Shown here one piece after another: positions 46,121-55,400 of a stretch of 64,000 bases of DNA. The notes below the pieces were generated by a model, which was not told the DNA's origin, did not search any database, and was given only the letters and a program-made list of their open reading frames with translations. The stretch's first letter is position 1. Each line of letters begins with the position of its first letter. The DNA is from Hyphomicrobiaceae bacterium (lineage in GTDB: Bacteria > Pseudomonadota > Alphaproteobacteria > Rhizobiales > Xanthobacteraceae), in the NCBI GenBank assembly GCA_947472885.1, contig CANJBX010000004.1:24661-88660 (forward strand). Reading direction: 5' to 3'. The position numbers and the translations under genes are program-made.

Positions 46121-47296
46121 ATGATGCTTGAGAATGCAAAGCGGCTGATTTCAGCTTCCGCCCGCAGCGATGTGCCGTCTTTCATGGTGATGGACGTGAT
46201 GGCGGCGGCAGCGCGCATCGAGGAGCGCGGCGGCCGCGTTATCCATATGGAAGTTGGGCAGCCGGCAGCGCCTGCACCTTCGACCGCGATTGCGGCGGCG
46301 CGGGCCGCGCTGGGCGGGCGCGTGGCCTATACCGAGTCGCTCGGCATTCCGTCGCTGCGCGCGCGCATCGCGCGCTATTACCGCGAGACGCACGACCTCG
46401 ACATTCCGGCCGAACGCATTGTCGTGACGACGGGTTCGTCGGCGGCATTCATCCTGTCGTTTCTCGCCATGTTCGAGGCGGGCGACCGGGTCGCGCTGGC
46501 CGTGCCCGGCTATCCGCCGTCGCGGCATATTCTCACCGCGCTTGGCTGCGAGGTCGTCATGATCGAGACGACGGCGGAAACGCGCTACGCGCTGACCGGC
46601 GAGGCATTGCTCGCGGCCCATCGCAGGACGCCGCTCAAGGGCGTGCTGGTGGCAAGTCCGGCCAATCCGACCGGGACCATGATGACGCCCGAGGCGCTCG
46701 CCGATCTCATCCGCGTCGCGGAGGAGGCCGGCATCCGCGTGATCTCCGACGAAATCTATCACGGCCTCGATTATGCGTTCCGCGCCGAGACAGCAGCGAA
46801 GTTTTCCGACAACGCCGTGATCGTGAATTCGTTTTCAAAATACTATTGCATGACCGGCTGGCGTGTCGGCTGGCTCGTCGCGCCGGAACCGCTGGTGCGG
46901 CCGATTGATCGTTTGCAACAAAACTTCGCGATCTCGGTGCCGACGCTGTCGCAGATCGCGGCGGAAGCGGCGTTCGACGGCCATGCGGAAATGGAAACCA
47001 TCAAGCATGGCTACGAGGAAAACCGCCGCATCCTGGTTGAGGGCTTGCCGGCGGCGGGGCTCGATAAATTTCTGCCCGTCGATGGCGCGTTTTATCTCTA
47101 TGCGGACGTGTCGAAGTTCACCAACGACAGTTTCGATTTCGCCAAGCGTATGCTGGAGGAGGCGGGGGTTGCCGCGACTCCCGGTGTCGACTTCGATCCA
47201 TTCGAGGGCCACAACTTCATCCGCTTTTGCTATGCAGGTGCGGCGGATGAAATGCGCGAGGCGGTCGAGCGGATCGGCCGCTGGTTGAAAAGGTAA
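46121..47296 (+). CDS. PLP-dependent aminotransferase, class I/II
   Basis: A 391-residue fold-type I enzyme. It has the substrate and cofactor motifs VGQPAAPAPSTAI, VTTGSSAAFILSF, SPANPTGTMM, the Asp and Tyr of VISDEIYHGL, and the PLP-binding Lys in VNSFSKYYCMTGWRVGW. It is close to aspartate/alanine aminotransferases of the AAT-I group (MalY/PatA/AlaC-like neighbours are alternatives). The substrate is not determined. The start could be the first or second Met (MMLENAKRL). It stands alone between two minus-strand units, followed by a palindromic intergenic repeat. Confidence 0.86.
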   Translation: MMLENAKRLISASARSDVPSFMVMDVMAAAARIEERGGRVIHMEVGQPAAPAPSTAIAAARAALGGRVAYTESLGIPSLRARIARYYRETHDLDIPAERIVVTTGSSAAFILSFLAMFEAGDRVALAVPGYPPSRHILTALGCEVVMIETTAETRYALTGEALLAAHRRTPLKGVLVASPANPTGTMMTPEALADLIRVAEEAGIRVISDEIYHGLDYAFRAETAAKFSDNAVIVNSFSKYYCMTGWRVGWLVAPEPLVRPIDRLQQNFAISVPTLSQIAAEAAFDGHAEMETIKHGYEENRRILVEGLPAAGLDKFLPVDGAFYLYADVSKFTNDSFDFAKRMLEEAGVAATPGVDFDPFEGHNFIRFCYAGAADEMREAVERIGRWLKR

Positions 47297-47306
47297 GCTC
47301 TATCCA

Positions 47307-47394
47307 CGTCATGGCTGGACTTGTTCCGGCCATCTCGCTTAGGAGGGCACCTGCGTCCCTTATCGGGATGCCCGGCACAAGGCTGGGCATGACG
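47307..47394. repeat. long inverted intergenic repeat (CGTCATGGC..GGCCATC type)
   Basis: Left arm CGTCATGGCTGGACTTGTTC and right arm ending GGCTGGGCATGACG are imperfect inverted copies separated by about 30 bases. This is the pattern of the dispersed mobile palindromes found between genes in Bradyrhizobium-like genomes. It can fold into one large hairpin downstream of the aminotransferase gene. Confidence 0.75.
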
Positions 47395-47419
47395 GAGAGA
47401 AAAAGCCCAAGCCGCGATC

Positions 47420-48400
47420 TCAATTCACCTTGATGTTCGCCGCCTGAATCACCGGCCCCCAGCGCTTGATGTCGGCGTCGACGCGGGCGCGGAACTGCGC
47501 CGGTGTCGTCGGGATCGCCTCGGTGAGTTGCGGCGCAATCTTTTCACGAATGCCCGGCGACTGCAGCGCCTCGGTGAAGGCGGCGCGGATTTTCTCGATG
47601 ATCGGCGCGGGCGTACCCGCCGGCGCGACCAGGCCGCTCCAGGCGTCGCCGACGAGATCGATGCCGCTTTCCTTCAGGGTCGGCACGTCCGGCAACAGCT
47701 TCGAGCGTTCATTGGACGAAATCGCCAGCAGCTTGATCGCTCCGCCGCCGAGTTGCGGCGTTACCGCAATCGCAGGCAAGCTCGCGACCTGCACGTCGTT
47801 GCGCATCAGCGCGGTCATGGCCGCGGGTGAACCCGGATAGGGGATGTGCACCATCTTGGAGCCGGCCATCAGCACCATGGCTTCCATGGAGAGATGCGAC
47901 AGCGAACCATTGCCGATGGAGCCGAAGTTATACTTCCCCGGATTGTCCTTGATGAGCTTGAGCAGTTCCTGCGCGGTGTTCACGGGCAGCGATGCGTTGA
48001 CCGCCAGCGCATTCGGCTGCGTCACCAGCATGGTGATGAACGAAAGGTCTTTCGCGGGATCGTAGGGCAATTTGCCGAACAGGATCGCGTTGATTCCCAG
48101 CGGCCCAAGAATGCTCATGCCGAGCGTGTAACCGTCGGGGTCAGCCTTGGCGACCACGTCGGTGCCGGTGTTGCCGCTCGCGCCGGGACGGTTCTCGACG
48201 ACAAACGTCTGGCCCGTTTTTGTCTGGAGATAATCGGTCAACAATCGGCCGACGACGTCCGGCGTGGAACCGGCAGCGAACGGCACGATCAGCTTCACCT
48301 GTTTGGCCGGCCAGTCTTGTGCGTTTGCTCGCGTGCTGGCAGGCAACGTGGAAATCGCGGCGAGGGCAGCAGCGCAAGCGCCCAGCAACAGACGTTTCAT
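47420..48400 (-). CDS. TctC-family tripartite tricarboxylate transporter binding protein
   Basis: A 326-residue periplasmic binding protein with a signal peptide (MKRLLLGACAAALAAISTLP). The mature part has the TctC/Bug signatures WPAKQVKLIVPFAAGSTPDVVGR, ENRPGASGNTGTDVVAKADPDGYTL and NFGSIGNGSLSHLSME. No tctA/tctB permease gene is nearby, so it is an orphan receptor like most of the numerous Bug proteins. The ligand is unknown. The start is the ATG with GGGAGA upstream. It is followed on the same strand by a second, divergent paralogue 80 bases before it. Confidence 0.86.
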   Translation of the reverse strand: MKRLLLGACAAALAAISTLPASTRANAQDWPAKQVKLIVPFAAGSTPDVVGRLLTDYLQTKTGQTFVVENRPGASGNTGTDVVAKADPDGYTLGMSILGPLGINAILFGKLPYDPAKDLSFITMLVTQPNALAVNASLPVNTAQELLKLIKDNPGKYNFGSIGNGSLSHLSMEAMVLMAGSKMVHIPYPGSPAAMTALMRNDVQVASLPAIAVTPQLGGGAIKLLAISSNERSKLLPDVPTLKESGIDLVGDAWSGLVAPAGTPAPIIEKIRAAFTEALQSPGIREKIAPQLTEAIPTTPAQFRARVDADIKRWGPVIQAANIKVN

Positions 48401-48480
48401 GGATAGTCTCCCGGTTCTGGCTTTCTGTCTGCCGCGCGGGCTGCGCGCGGTCAATTCATCCTTCGCCCAATTTTGCTGGA

Positions 48481-49479
48481 TTAGTTGTCGAGCTTGATCA
48501 GCCCGGCTTTGAACATTTCGCCAAATTCGGCGATCTGCTTGTTGAAGTCGCTGGTCAGCACTTCGGGCACGCCGCCGACGGGGAAGTATGAATTGTCCCC
48601 CATCGTCTTGAGGACTTTCTCGGACTTCAGCGCCTTGTTGGCGGCAGCGTTGAGAGTTTTGATGATATCGTCGGGCGTATTGGCGGGCGCCGAAAAGCCC
48701 CAGACGATGTTCGCGACGAGGTCGGGGTAGCCAGCTTCGGCAAAGGTCGGCACGTCGGCGGTTTGCTTCCAGCGTTTTGCGCCGGTCGATCCGACGAGCC
48801 ATGCCTTGCCGGCGGCGATCATCTCGAAGTCCGGTGTTGCGGCAATGCCCTGGATGTTGCCCGCGAGGAGATCGAGCCGCGCCGGTGCGTCGCCGCGATA
48901 AGGCACGAAGGTGAGTTTCGCGCCGGTCTTCTGCGCCAGCAGCAGGCCATAGATGTGCGACACCGAACCCGCGCCCGGTACGCCGATGAGCAGGCCGTCC
49001 TTCGCCGTCTTGCTGTAGGCGATGAAGTCCTTGAGGTTCTTCGCGGGCAGGCTTGTCGCGCCCATGATCGCGACCGGATAGTTGCCGTACTCGATGATGG
49101 ATTTGAAATCCGTCACCGGATTGTAGGGCAATTTCGGATTGGCTATCTTGCCAAGCGAATGGCTCGCGGTGTTTGCCACCACGATGGTGTAGCCATCGGG
49201 CGCGGCCTTCGCGACGTTGTCAGAGCCGATGGAGCCGGTGGCGCCGGCCTTGTTGTCGATGATGATCGGCTGGCCGAGTTGTTCCGACATCTCATTCGCC
49301 AGCACGCGCGCGACAGCATCGGTCGGCCCGCCTGCGGGCCACGGCACGACGATACGAATGGGACGGTTTGGATAATCCGCCGCGACGGTCGCGCCGGCAA
49401 ATGCAGTTGCGCCGAGCACAGCGAAAGCCGCTGCAAAAATCCCGCGCGAAAGCCGGTTGTTCCCTGGTCCGCTTGTCAT
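48481..49479 (-). CDS. TctC-family tripartite tricarboxylate transporter binding protein
   Basis: A 332-residue paralogue of the preceding binding protein with a signal peptide (GIFAAAFAVLGATAFAGATV). Signatures are YPNRPIRIVVPWPAGGPTDAVAR, NKAGATGSIGSDNVAKAAPDGYTI and VPGAGSVSHIYGLLLAQ. The two share family motifs but have diverged in the ligand-binding residues. The start is the ATG with GGAGGAAA upstream. It is probably co-transcribed with the other gene from a promoter in 49480-49632. Confidence 0.86.
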   Translation of the reverse strand: MTSGPGNNRLSRGIFAAAFAVLGATAFAGATVAADYPNRPIRIVVPWPAGGPTDAVARVLANEMSEQLGQPIIIDNKAGATGSIGSDNVAKAAPDGYTIVVANTASHSLGKIANPKLPYNPVTDFKSIIEYGNYPVAIMGATSLPAKNLKDFIAYSKTAKDGLLIGVPGAGSVSHIYGLLLAQKTGAKLTFVPYRGDAPARLDLLAGNIQGIAATPDFEMIAAGKAWLVGSTGAKRWKQTADVPTFAEAGYPDLVANIVWGFSAPANTPDDIIKTLNAAANKALKSEKVLKTMGDNSYFPVGGVPEVLTSDFNKQIAEFGEMFKAGLIKLDN

Positions 49480-49632
49480 CGTTTCCTCCACTTCGCGCCT
49501 ATTGTCGTGGTCAAGCCGGTCCAGTCAATCGCGCAAAGGGCAACCCAAACGGCGACCCATGGGCAGTCTTGCCATCACCTGCTGCATCGCTTCTACTCCC
49601 GCGCCAACCAAACCGTGCCGGGGAGACGGATT

Positions 49633-50232
49633 TTGGGACTTCTGATTTTAGTTGCCGGTCTTGCCGTGTTCATCGGCGTGCATGTGTTCATCACGCGGCG
49701 CGACGCGCGCGGGCGTCTGATCGCGAAGATCGGCGGACCCGCCTACAAGATCGCATTCTCGGTTCTCGCCGTCGCGGGCTTGGCGCTGATTGTCGTTGGC
49801 TTTGCGCGCTATCGCGGCGCCGGATGGGTCGATGTCTGGAGTCCGCCGCGCTGGACGCACACCATCGCGGTCGTGCTGATGTGGCTCGCGTTCGTTAGCG
49901 TCGTTGCGGCCTACATTCCGGGCGGTATCAGGCGCCGCCTGAAACACCCGATGCTGGTCGGCGTGAAGCTGTGGGCGCTGGCGCACCTCATCACCAACGG
50001 CGACCTCGGTTCGATCCTGCTGTTCGGGTCGATCCTAGCTTGGGCGGTTTACGACCGGATTTCGCTGAAAACCCGCCCCGACACCGGAATCCAGCCGATT
50101 ATGGCTCCGAACAGGACGAATGACGCGGTTGTAATCCTGATCGGCACTATCATCTTTCTGGCCTTCGGCTATGTATTCCACCCACTGTGGATCGGCGTTC
50201 CGGTGTTCGGTACGCCCGCGCTGGGAACCTGA
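49633..50232 (+). CDS. NnrU-family membrane protein
   Basis: A 199-residue, five-helix membrane protein. The N-terminus [18 protein letters not shown] and the blocks [26 protein letters not shown] and [37 protein letters not shown] are those of NnrU/NnuR proteins, named from denitrification clusters but widespread in non-denitrifiers. The start is the TTG at 49633 with GGGGAGA upstream; the longer frame runs through the divergent binding-protein gene and is not used. It is 17 bases before panB, so both may be co-transcribed, although functions differ. Confidence 0.85.
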   Translation: MGLLILVAGLAVFIGVHVFITRRDARGRLIAKIGGPAYKIAFSVLAVAGLALIVVGFARYRGAGWVDVWSPPRWTHTIAVVLMWLAFVSVVAAYIPGGIRRRLKHPMLVGVKLWALAHLITNGDLGSILLFGSILAWAVYDRISLKTRPDTGIQPIMAPNRTNDAVVILIGTIIFLAFGYVFHPLWIGVPVFGTPALGT

Positions 50233-50248
50233 CCTTAGGAACCTCATC

Positions 50249-51094
50249 ATGTCCGCACAGACCGAAGTCAAACGGCTGACGGCGCCCGATATTCTCGCCC
50301 GCAAGGGTGGGTTGCCTATTGTCACGCTGACGTCCTATCACGCGCATACCGCGGCGCTGCTCGACCGCCATTGCGATGTGATTCTCGTCGGCGACTCGCT
50401 CGGCATGGTGATGCACGGGCTCGAGAGCACCATTCCCGTCACGCTCGACATGATGATCCTGCAGGGGCAGGCGGTGATGCGCGGCTCGAAGCATGCGCTG
50501 GTCGTCGTCGATATGCCGTTCGGTTCCTACGAGGCATCGAAGGAACAGGCCTTCATGTCCGCCGTGCGTGTCATGAAGGAAACCGGCTGCGGCGCGATCA
50601 AGCTGGAAGGCGGCACGCGCATGGCCGAGACGATTGCGTTTCTCGCCGAACGCGGCATTCCGGTGATGGCCCATGTCGGCCTCACGCCGCAGTCGATCAA
50701 TTCGCTCGGCGGCTTCAAGACGCAAGGCCGCGACCCGGCGGACTGGGCGCCCATCGAGGCCGACGCCAAGGCGGTTGCGCAGGCCGGCGCTTTCTCGGTG
50801 GTGATCGAGGCAGTCGCTGAACCGCTCGCCGCCAAGATCACCCGCGATATTGCGATCCCGACCATCGGTATTGGCGCCAGCGCGACCTGCGATGGGCAGG
50901 TGCTGGTGCTGGAGGATATGCTCGGCCTGTCGCCGCGTGCACCCAAGTTCGTCAAGCGCTATACGGACCTGGGCCCGGCCATCGACCGGGCGATTTCGGC
51001 CTATGCGGCCGAGGTGCGCTCCCGGGCCTTCCCGACGGCCGACCACGTCTATGCGCTGAAGGGCCAAAACGCCGGTAAAGTGACACAAAAGTAG
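50249..51094 (+). CDS. panB: 3-methyl-2-oxobutanoate hydroxymethyltransferase
   Basis: First committed step of pantothenate synthesis: transfers a hydroxymethyl group from 5,10-methylene-THF to 2-oxoisovalerate. The 281-residue protein has the metal and ligand motifs [46 protein letters not shown] and [17 protein letters not shown]. The start is the ATG of MSAQTEVKR; there is an AGGA site 14 bases upstream. panC is not adjacent. Confidence 0.95.
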   Translation: MSAQTEVKRLTAPDILARKGGLPIVTLTSYHAHTAALLDRHCDVILVGDSLGMVMHGLESTIPVTLDMMILQGQAVMRGSKHALVVVDMPFGSYEASKEQAFMSAVRVMKETGCGAIKLEGGTRMAETIAFLAERGIPVMAHVGLTPQSINSLGGFKTQGRDPADWAPIEADAKAVAQAGAFSVVIEAVAEPLAAKITRDIAIPTIGIGASATCDGQVLVLEDMLGLSPRAPKFVKRYTDLGPAIDRAISAYAAEVRSRAFPTADHVYALKGQNAGKVTQK

Positions 51095-51230
51095 CGCAAA
51101 GTTAGTACCCATCGGCCATCTTAACGATTATGCCGCGGCGGCTTTGCCTTGTCGTCGCCACATCGGTATTTTACCCGCATCCACCAAAGGGTTGGCTTAG
51201 TTTCTGGCCCAGTTTCATCGAAGGTAGTCC

Positions 51231-51884
51231 GTGTCCGATATTTTCACTGAAGTTGACGAGGAAGTCCGCCGCGAACGTGCCCGGCAACTTTGGGCGCGCT
51301 ACGGCAGCCTCCTGATTGCGATTGCGGTTATCGCCGTCGTCGCGGTTGGCGGCTGGCGCGGTTACCAGTGGTACGAAGCCAAGCAGACTGCGGCCGCGGG
51401 TGCGCTGTTTGACGCCGCCACCGATCTCGCCGATCAGGGCAAGGGTGCGGAAGCCGAGACCGCCTTCAGCAAGGTCGCGGCCGAAGGCGCGGGCGGCTAT
51501 CGCACGCTGGCGAAACTGCGTCTTGCCGCGACGGCCGCTGAGCGCGATCCCAAGGCTGGGGTTGCCGCCTATGACGCGGTTGTTGGCGATGCGTCCGCCG
51601 GCAAGGTGTTTCAGGAATTCGCCGGGGTGCGCGCCGGTATGCTGCTGGTCGATACCGCAACGCTGCCGGAAATGATCCGGCGCCTTGAGCCGTTGGCGCA
51701 GGCGGGCGGTGCGTTCCGCCACAGTGCGCGCGAACTGCTGGCGCTTGCCGCGGTGAAGGCGTCCGACACGGCGGCTGCGAAAAAATGGTTCGATATGGTT
51801 CTGGGCGATGCCGAAACACCGCAAAGCGTTCGCACGCGCATCGACATGCTGATGACGCTGAACGGCACCACGAGCAACGGCTGA
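51231..51884 (+). CDS. YfgM-like membrane-anchored TPR protein
   Basis: A 217-residue protein with one membrane helix near the N-terminus (YGSLLIAIAVIAVVAVGGW) and a periplasmic helical region with TPR-like repeats (AAAGALFDAATDLADQGKG, YRTLAKLRLAAT, RHSARELLALAAVKASDT). Starts at GTG behind GAAGG. This matches YfgM/DUF2659-like chaperone-associated proteins found upstream of bamB and der in other bacteria. Here the next gene is a proline-rich lipoprotein and then der. Probable role: envelope protein biogenesis near the translocon. Confidence 0.78.
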   Translation: MSDIFTEVDEEVRRERARQLWARYGSLLIAIAVIAVVAVGGWRGYQWYEAKQTAAAGALFDAATDLADQGKGAEAETAFSKVAAEGAGGYRTLAKLRLAATAAERDPKAGVAAYDAVVGDASAGKVFQEFAGVRAGMLLVDTATLPEMIRRLEPLAQAGGAFRHSARELLALAAVKASDTAAAKKWFDMVLGDAETPQSVRTRIDMLMTLNGTTSNG

Positions 51885-51885
51885 C

Positions 51886-52506
51886 ATGATTTCTGTACGC
51901 GCCATATCGCGGGTGATGCTGGCAACCTTCGTGTTGTCCACGGGCTTCATGCTCGCGGGCTGCGAGGACACCAAGCTGATGGAAATGTTCGACGGCAAAA
52001 AGAAATTGCCCGGCGACCGCAAGCAGGTGTTTCCGGAAGGCATCCCCGGCGTGCAGCAAGGGGTGCCGCCTGAACTCATGAAGGGTTATCAGGCGCCCGT
52101 CGATCAGAGCGCGGTTCCGGCTGCGCCGCAGGGGCAAGAGGCGGCGGCTGCCTCGCCAGCGCCGGCTCCAGCGCCTCGGGCAGCCGCAGCGCCGCCCGCA
52201 CGTACTGAAAGCCGCACCGAAAATCGCGGCATCCAGGTTGGCGCACGCGCCGCCGGGCAGCCTGAACCGGAAAAGGAAGCCGCGCCCAAGCGTGTTGCGA
52301 AGCCAAAGCCGCAAGCTGCGCCCGTCGCCGCTTCCGCACCGCCACCCCCGCCGCCGCAACAGCCTTTGAGCCAGGCGCAGGCGCGCTGGCCGACACCACA
52401 GCAGGAAACACAGCAGCAGGCGCCTCCGCCGGAACAGTCCGCGACGACACGCGCATGGCCCGGCAGCGCACCTGCCGCACCGCCGAGCGACCGCTTCTCG
52501 CGCTGA
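51886..52506 (+). CDS. Proline-rich lipoprotein in the bamB position
   Basis: A 206-residue lipoprotein: signal sequence with a lipobox FMLAGC (Cys at residue 26), then a conserved-looking segment KKKLPGDRKQVFPEGIPGVQQG, then an Ala/Pro/Gln-rich tail to the end. In many alphaproteobacteria the gene between the YfgM-like protein and der is BamB, a beta-propeller; this protein has no propeller and is half the size, so either BamB is elsewhere or replaced. The gene starts one base after the stop of the previous gene and ends before a strong terminator. Confidence 0.78.
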   Translation: MISVRAISRVMLATFVLSTGFMLAGCEDTKLMEMFDGKKKLPGDRKQVFPEGIPGVQQGVPPELMKGYQAPVDQSAVPAAPQGQEAAAASPAPAPAPRAAAAPPARTESRTENRGIQVGARAAGQPEPEKEAAPKRVAKPKPQAAPVAASAPPPPPPQQPLSQAQARWPTPQQETQQQAPPPEQSATTRAWPGSAPAAPPSDRFSR

Positions 52507-52535
52507 CTCTGATACTTGGGTTCAGGAGAATAAGA

Positions 52536-52570
52536 GGGCATGACCGTCCGGGTCATGCCCTGATTGTTTT
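52536..52570 (+). terminator. intrinsic terminator
   Basis: A 10-bp perfect stem GGGCATGACC / GGTCATGCCC with a five-base loop, followed by TGATTGTTTTT. It ends the YfgM-lipoprotein unit and leaves about 65 bases for the der promoter. Confidence 0.85.
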
Positions 52571-52640
52571 TGATCGTTGTCCACCTTACGGCTGGTCCAG
52601 TCGCTTGCCGTCAGGTGGTAAAGCAGTTTAACGGCCTCAC

Positions 52641-54005
52641 ATGAATTTCACCGTCGCCATCGTTGGCCGCCCGAATGTCGGGAAATCGACCCTGTTCAAC
52701 CGCCTTGCCGGCAAGCGGCAGGCGATCGTTGACGATTCACCCGGCGTCACCCGCGACCGCCGTGAAGGCGTTGCGCATCTCGGCGATTTGACGTTCACGA
52801 TTGTCGATACCGCGGGCTTCGAGGAATCCGCGCCGGAAACGTTGTCGGGCCGCATGCGTGCGCAGACCGAGACCGCGCTGACCTCTGCCGACGCCATCAT
52901 GTTCATGATCGACGCGCGCGCCGGCCTGACGCCGACCGACCGTGCCTTCGCCGACGTGGTGCGCCGCGCCGGCAAGCCGACCATCCTGATCGCCAACAAG
53001 AGCGAGAGCCGTGCCGGTGACGCCGGCGCCTACGAATCCTACGCGCTGGGACTTGGCGATCCGGTCGCGCTCTCGGCCGAACATGGCGAGGGCATGTCGA
53101 ACCTCTATGACGCGCTGCGCGAAGCGCTGCCGGAACAGACCGAACTGCCGGGCGAGGACGAAGCGAACGCGACCAAGGAACACCCCATCCGTGTCGCGGT
53201 GATCGGCCGCCCCAATGTCGGCAAGTCGACGCTGATCAACCGTCTGCTCGGCGAGGAACGCCTGCTCACGGGTCCCGAAGCCGGCATCACCCGCGATACG
53301 ATTGCCGTGCCGCTCGCGTGGAACGGCAACAAGTTTCTGGTCCACGATACTGCGGGTATGCGCCGCCGCGCCCGCGTCGATGACAAGATCGAGAAGATGT
53401 CGGTCGGCGATGCGCTGGAATCGATCCGCTTCGCCGACGTGGTGATCGTACTGATGGACAATGCGCAGGCATTCGAGGAGCAGGATTTGCGGCTCGTCGA
53501 TTTCGCCGAACGCGAAGGCCGCGCCATCGTGCTCGGATTCAACAAGTGGGATCTGGAAGAGGGTGGTCAGGGCATGATCACCAAGCTGCGCGCAGAAGCC
53601 GACCTGATGCTGCCGCAGGTCAAGGGCGTGCCGGTCATCGCGCTGTCCGGACTGACTGGCTTTGGCCTTGAGCGCCTGATGGACGCCGTGCTGGAAGCGC
53701 ACCACGTCTGGAACAAGCGCGTCACCACCAACGCGCTCAACCGCTGGTTCGAGGACGCCACCAATTCCAATCCGCCGCCGGCAGTGTCGGGACGCCGCCT
53801 CAAGCTCAACTACATGACGCAGGCGAAGGCGCGTCCACCGAGCTTCGTCGTGTTCTGCACGCGCGCCGACGCGGTGCCGGACAGCTACACGCGCTATCTC
53901 GTCAACAGCCTGCGCGAAGCCTTCGACATGCCGGGCACGCCGATCCGCCTGATGCTGCGCGAGAAGAAAAATCCGTTCGCGCACAAGGCCACCCGCCAGC
54001 GATGA
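52641..54005 (+). CDS. der: Ribosome biogenesis GTPase Der (EngA)
   Basis: A 454-residue essential GTPase with two tandem G domains acting in 50S subunit assembly. Domain 1: P-loop [14 protein letters not shown] (residues 8-21), switch II DTAGFEE, NKSE in place of NKxD. Domain 2: [14 protein letters not shown] (around residue 191), DTAGMRR, NKWD. A C-terminal KH-like domain holds [22 protein letters not shown]. The first domain's NKSE is a common variation in Der of alphaproteobacteria. The start is the ATG after the terminator. Confidence 0.97.
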   Translation: MNFTVAIVGRPNVGKSTLFNRLAGKRQAIVDDSPGVTRDRREGVAHLGDLTFTIVDTAGFEESAPETLSGRMRAQTETALTSADAIMFMIDARAGLTPTDRAFADVVRRAGKPTILIANKSESRAGDAGAYESYALGLGDPVALSAEHGEGMSNLYDALREALPEQTELPGEDEANATKEHPIRVAVIGRPNVGKSTLINRLLGEERLLTGPEAGITRDTIAVPLAWNGNKFLVHDTAGMRRRARVDDKIEKMSVGDALESIRFADVVIVLMDNAQAFEEQDLRLVDFAEREGRAIVLGFNKWDLEEGGQGMITKLRAEADLMLPQVKGVPVIALSGLTGFGLERLMDAVLEAHHVWNKRVTTNALNRWFEDATNSNPPPAVSGRRLKLNYMTQAKARPPSFVVFCTRADAVPDSYTRYLVNSLREAFDMPGTPIRLMLREKKNPFAHKATRQR

Positions 54006-54007
54006 CG

Positions 54008-54748
54008 TCAGGCCGGCGCCTGAAAATCCATAAACGTGCCGGACCTGAAGCTGAAGTAGCGGCCGGTGTGTTGTAGTGACGGCAGGCACAGGTCGATGAT
54101 CTTTGCCGCGACGTCGTCAGGCTTGGTCACGTCGGTCATGTCCTTGCCCGGCATCGCGCTGGACAGCATGCGGGTGTGGACCTGTCCGGGAATGTAGAGA
54201 TTGACCTTCAGGTTCGTCGTCAGCGTTTCGGCAGCGAGCGACCGCGCCAGGGCTTCGAGCGCTGCCTTCGACACCGAATACGATCCCCAGTAGGCGCGTG
54301 CCGACGAGGCGAGGCCCGACGTGATGAAAACGACGCGCCCGGCGTCGGACGCTTTCAGGAGATCGAGAAACGCCTTCACCAGCCGCCAGTTCGCGGTGAC
54401 GTTGGTCTTCATCACGCTGTCCCAGTCCATCGCCGAGATATGATCGAGCGGCGACAGCGCGCCGAGCATGCCGGCATTGCCCACCATGATGTCGAGCCTG
54501 CCGTAACGTTCACGTAACGCGCCAGCCAGACGATCCACGCCGTCGAAGTCGGTGATGTCGAGCGGCACGAGCGTTGCCGTACCGCCCTCGGCCTTGATGG
54601 CGTCGTCGAGTTCTTCAAGCCCGCCCTGGGTCCGCGCGACGGCGACGATGTGCGCGCCGGCGCGGGCCAGCGCCCTGGCGGTGGCAAAGCCGATGCCGCG
54701 GGATGCGCCGGTGACGAGGGCGATACGGTCTGCGAGGGGCTTAGTCAT
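54008..54748 (-). CDS. Short-chain dehydrogenase/reductase
   Basis: A 246-residue classical SDR. Cofactor loop TGASRGIGFA, VGNAG in place of NNAG, catalytic Ser in ITSGLASSARAYWG and YxxxK as YSVSK. The Arg and Thr near the first loop and the VALVTGAS context indicate NADP(H) preference is possible but not certain. Substrate unknown. It overlaps nothing and converges on der with a two-base gap. Confidence 0.87.
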   Translation of the reverse strand: MTKPLADRIALVTGASRGIGFATARALARAGAHIVAVARTQGGLEELDDAIKAEGGTATLVPLDITDFDGVDRLAGALRERYGRLDIMVGNAGMLGALSPLDHISAMDWDSVMKTNVTANWRLVKAFLDLLKASDAGRVVFITSGLASSARAYWGSYSVSKAALEALARSLAAETLTTNLKVNLYIPGQVHTRMLSSAMPGKDMTDVTKPDDVAAKIIDLCLPSLQHTGRYFSFRSGTFMDFQAPA

Positions 54749-54773
54749 GATATTTCTAAGGGACCTGTTCTAT

Positions 54774-55343
54774 TTATGGCGCTTCAATCCGAGAGCGATC
54801 CGACCGGCGGTAGGCGTCGGGCATATTCGCTCGCGTTTTCTTGGCTGCGGCGACGAAGCGGTGAAATTCGTCGAGTTCGAACGCCAAATTGCAGGCTGAA
54901 ATCCCAAGGAAAACTCCGATAGCGATGTACTCGTGCGGCGGATTTGTCTGCCGCTTTAGGTGAAATGACAACCTGCTTCCGTCATTAAGTTTGATTTCTG
55001 TTCGGCGCAGCACTTCGCCGCGCAAGATCATGTCTATGGTCCGGCCCAGTAGGGGAACCTCAGGCGGGCCGCCGGAAAATGCCACAGACTGAGCGGCGCG
55101 GATTTGATCCCCGGTGATGATAAGGCGATCCAGATCGTCTGTTTCCAAAGTCAGGGAGAAGCCGGGTTCACTTCGTTCCCAACCTAACGTGGCGTAGTAG
55201 CGATTGGATTTACGCTCGCGCCAAAGTCGAAAAGTCAGACGGGTTAAGCCGCTCTCAATATCAATACCGATTTGGCCAACGATCTCGCTCCTCGAGAACA
55301 GCTTTGCTAACAGCCTTGGAAAAAATGCAAAAAGACGGCGCAT
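54774..55343 (-). CDS. Hypothetical protein, unrecognised
   Basis: A 189-residue protein I do not recognise. It is mostly beta-rich and polar with no signal peptide or transmembrane helix: RYYATLGWERSEPGFSLTL, LLGRTIDMILRGEVLRRTE, then ISACNLAFELDEFHRFVAAA near the end. Codon use is less G+C-rich (about 53% in two lines I counted) than neighbours. The start is ambiguous: ATG 55343 (MRRLFAFFPRLLA) or a TTG at 55388. It lies between an SDR and purF, both core-like, and looks like a recent arrival. No mobile-element remnants were seen next to it. Confidence 0.6.
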   Translation of the reverse strand: MRRLFAFFPRLLAKLFSRSEIVGQIGIDIESGLTRLTFRLWRERKSNRYYATLGWERSEPGFSLTLETDDLDRLIITGDQIRAAQSVAFSGGPPEVPLLGRTIDMILRGEVLRRTEIKLNDGSRLSFHLKRQTNPPHEYIAIGVFLGISACNLAFELDEFHRFVAAAKKTRANMPDAYRRSDRSRIEAP

Positions 55344-55400
55344 TGCAACCGGCCCCGGCGGCGCGTGACGATCGACCAATAGCAACAATAGATACAGGCG

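Noticed and set aside
48763..49632. Long upstream part of the NnrU frame
   Set aside because: It runs antisense to the TctC gene. The TTG at 49633 with a GGGGAGA site gives the family N-terminus.
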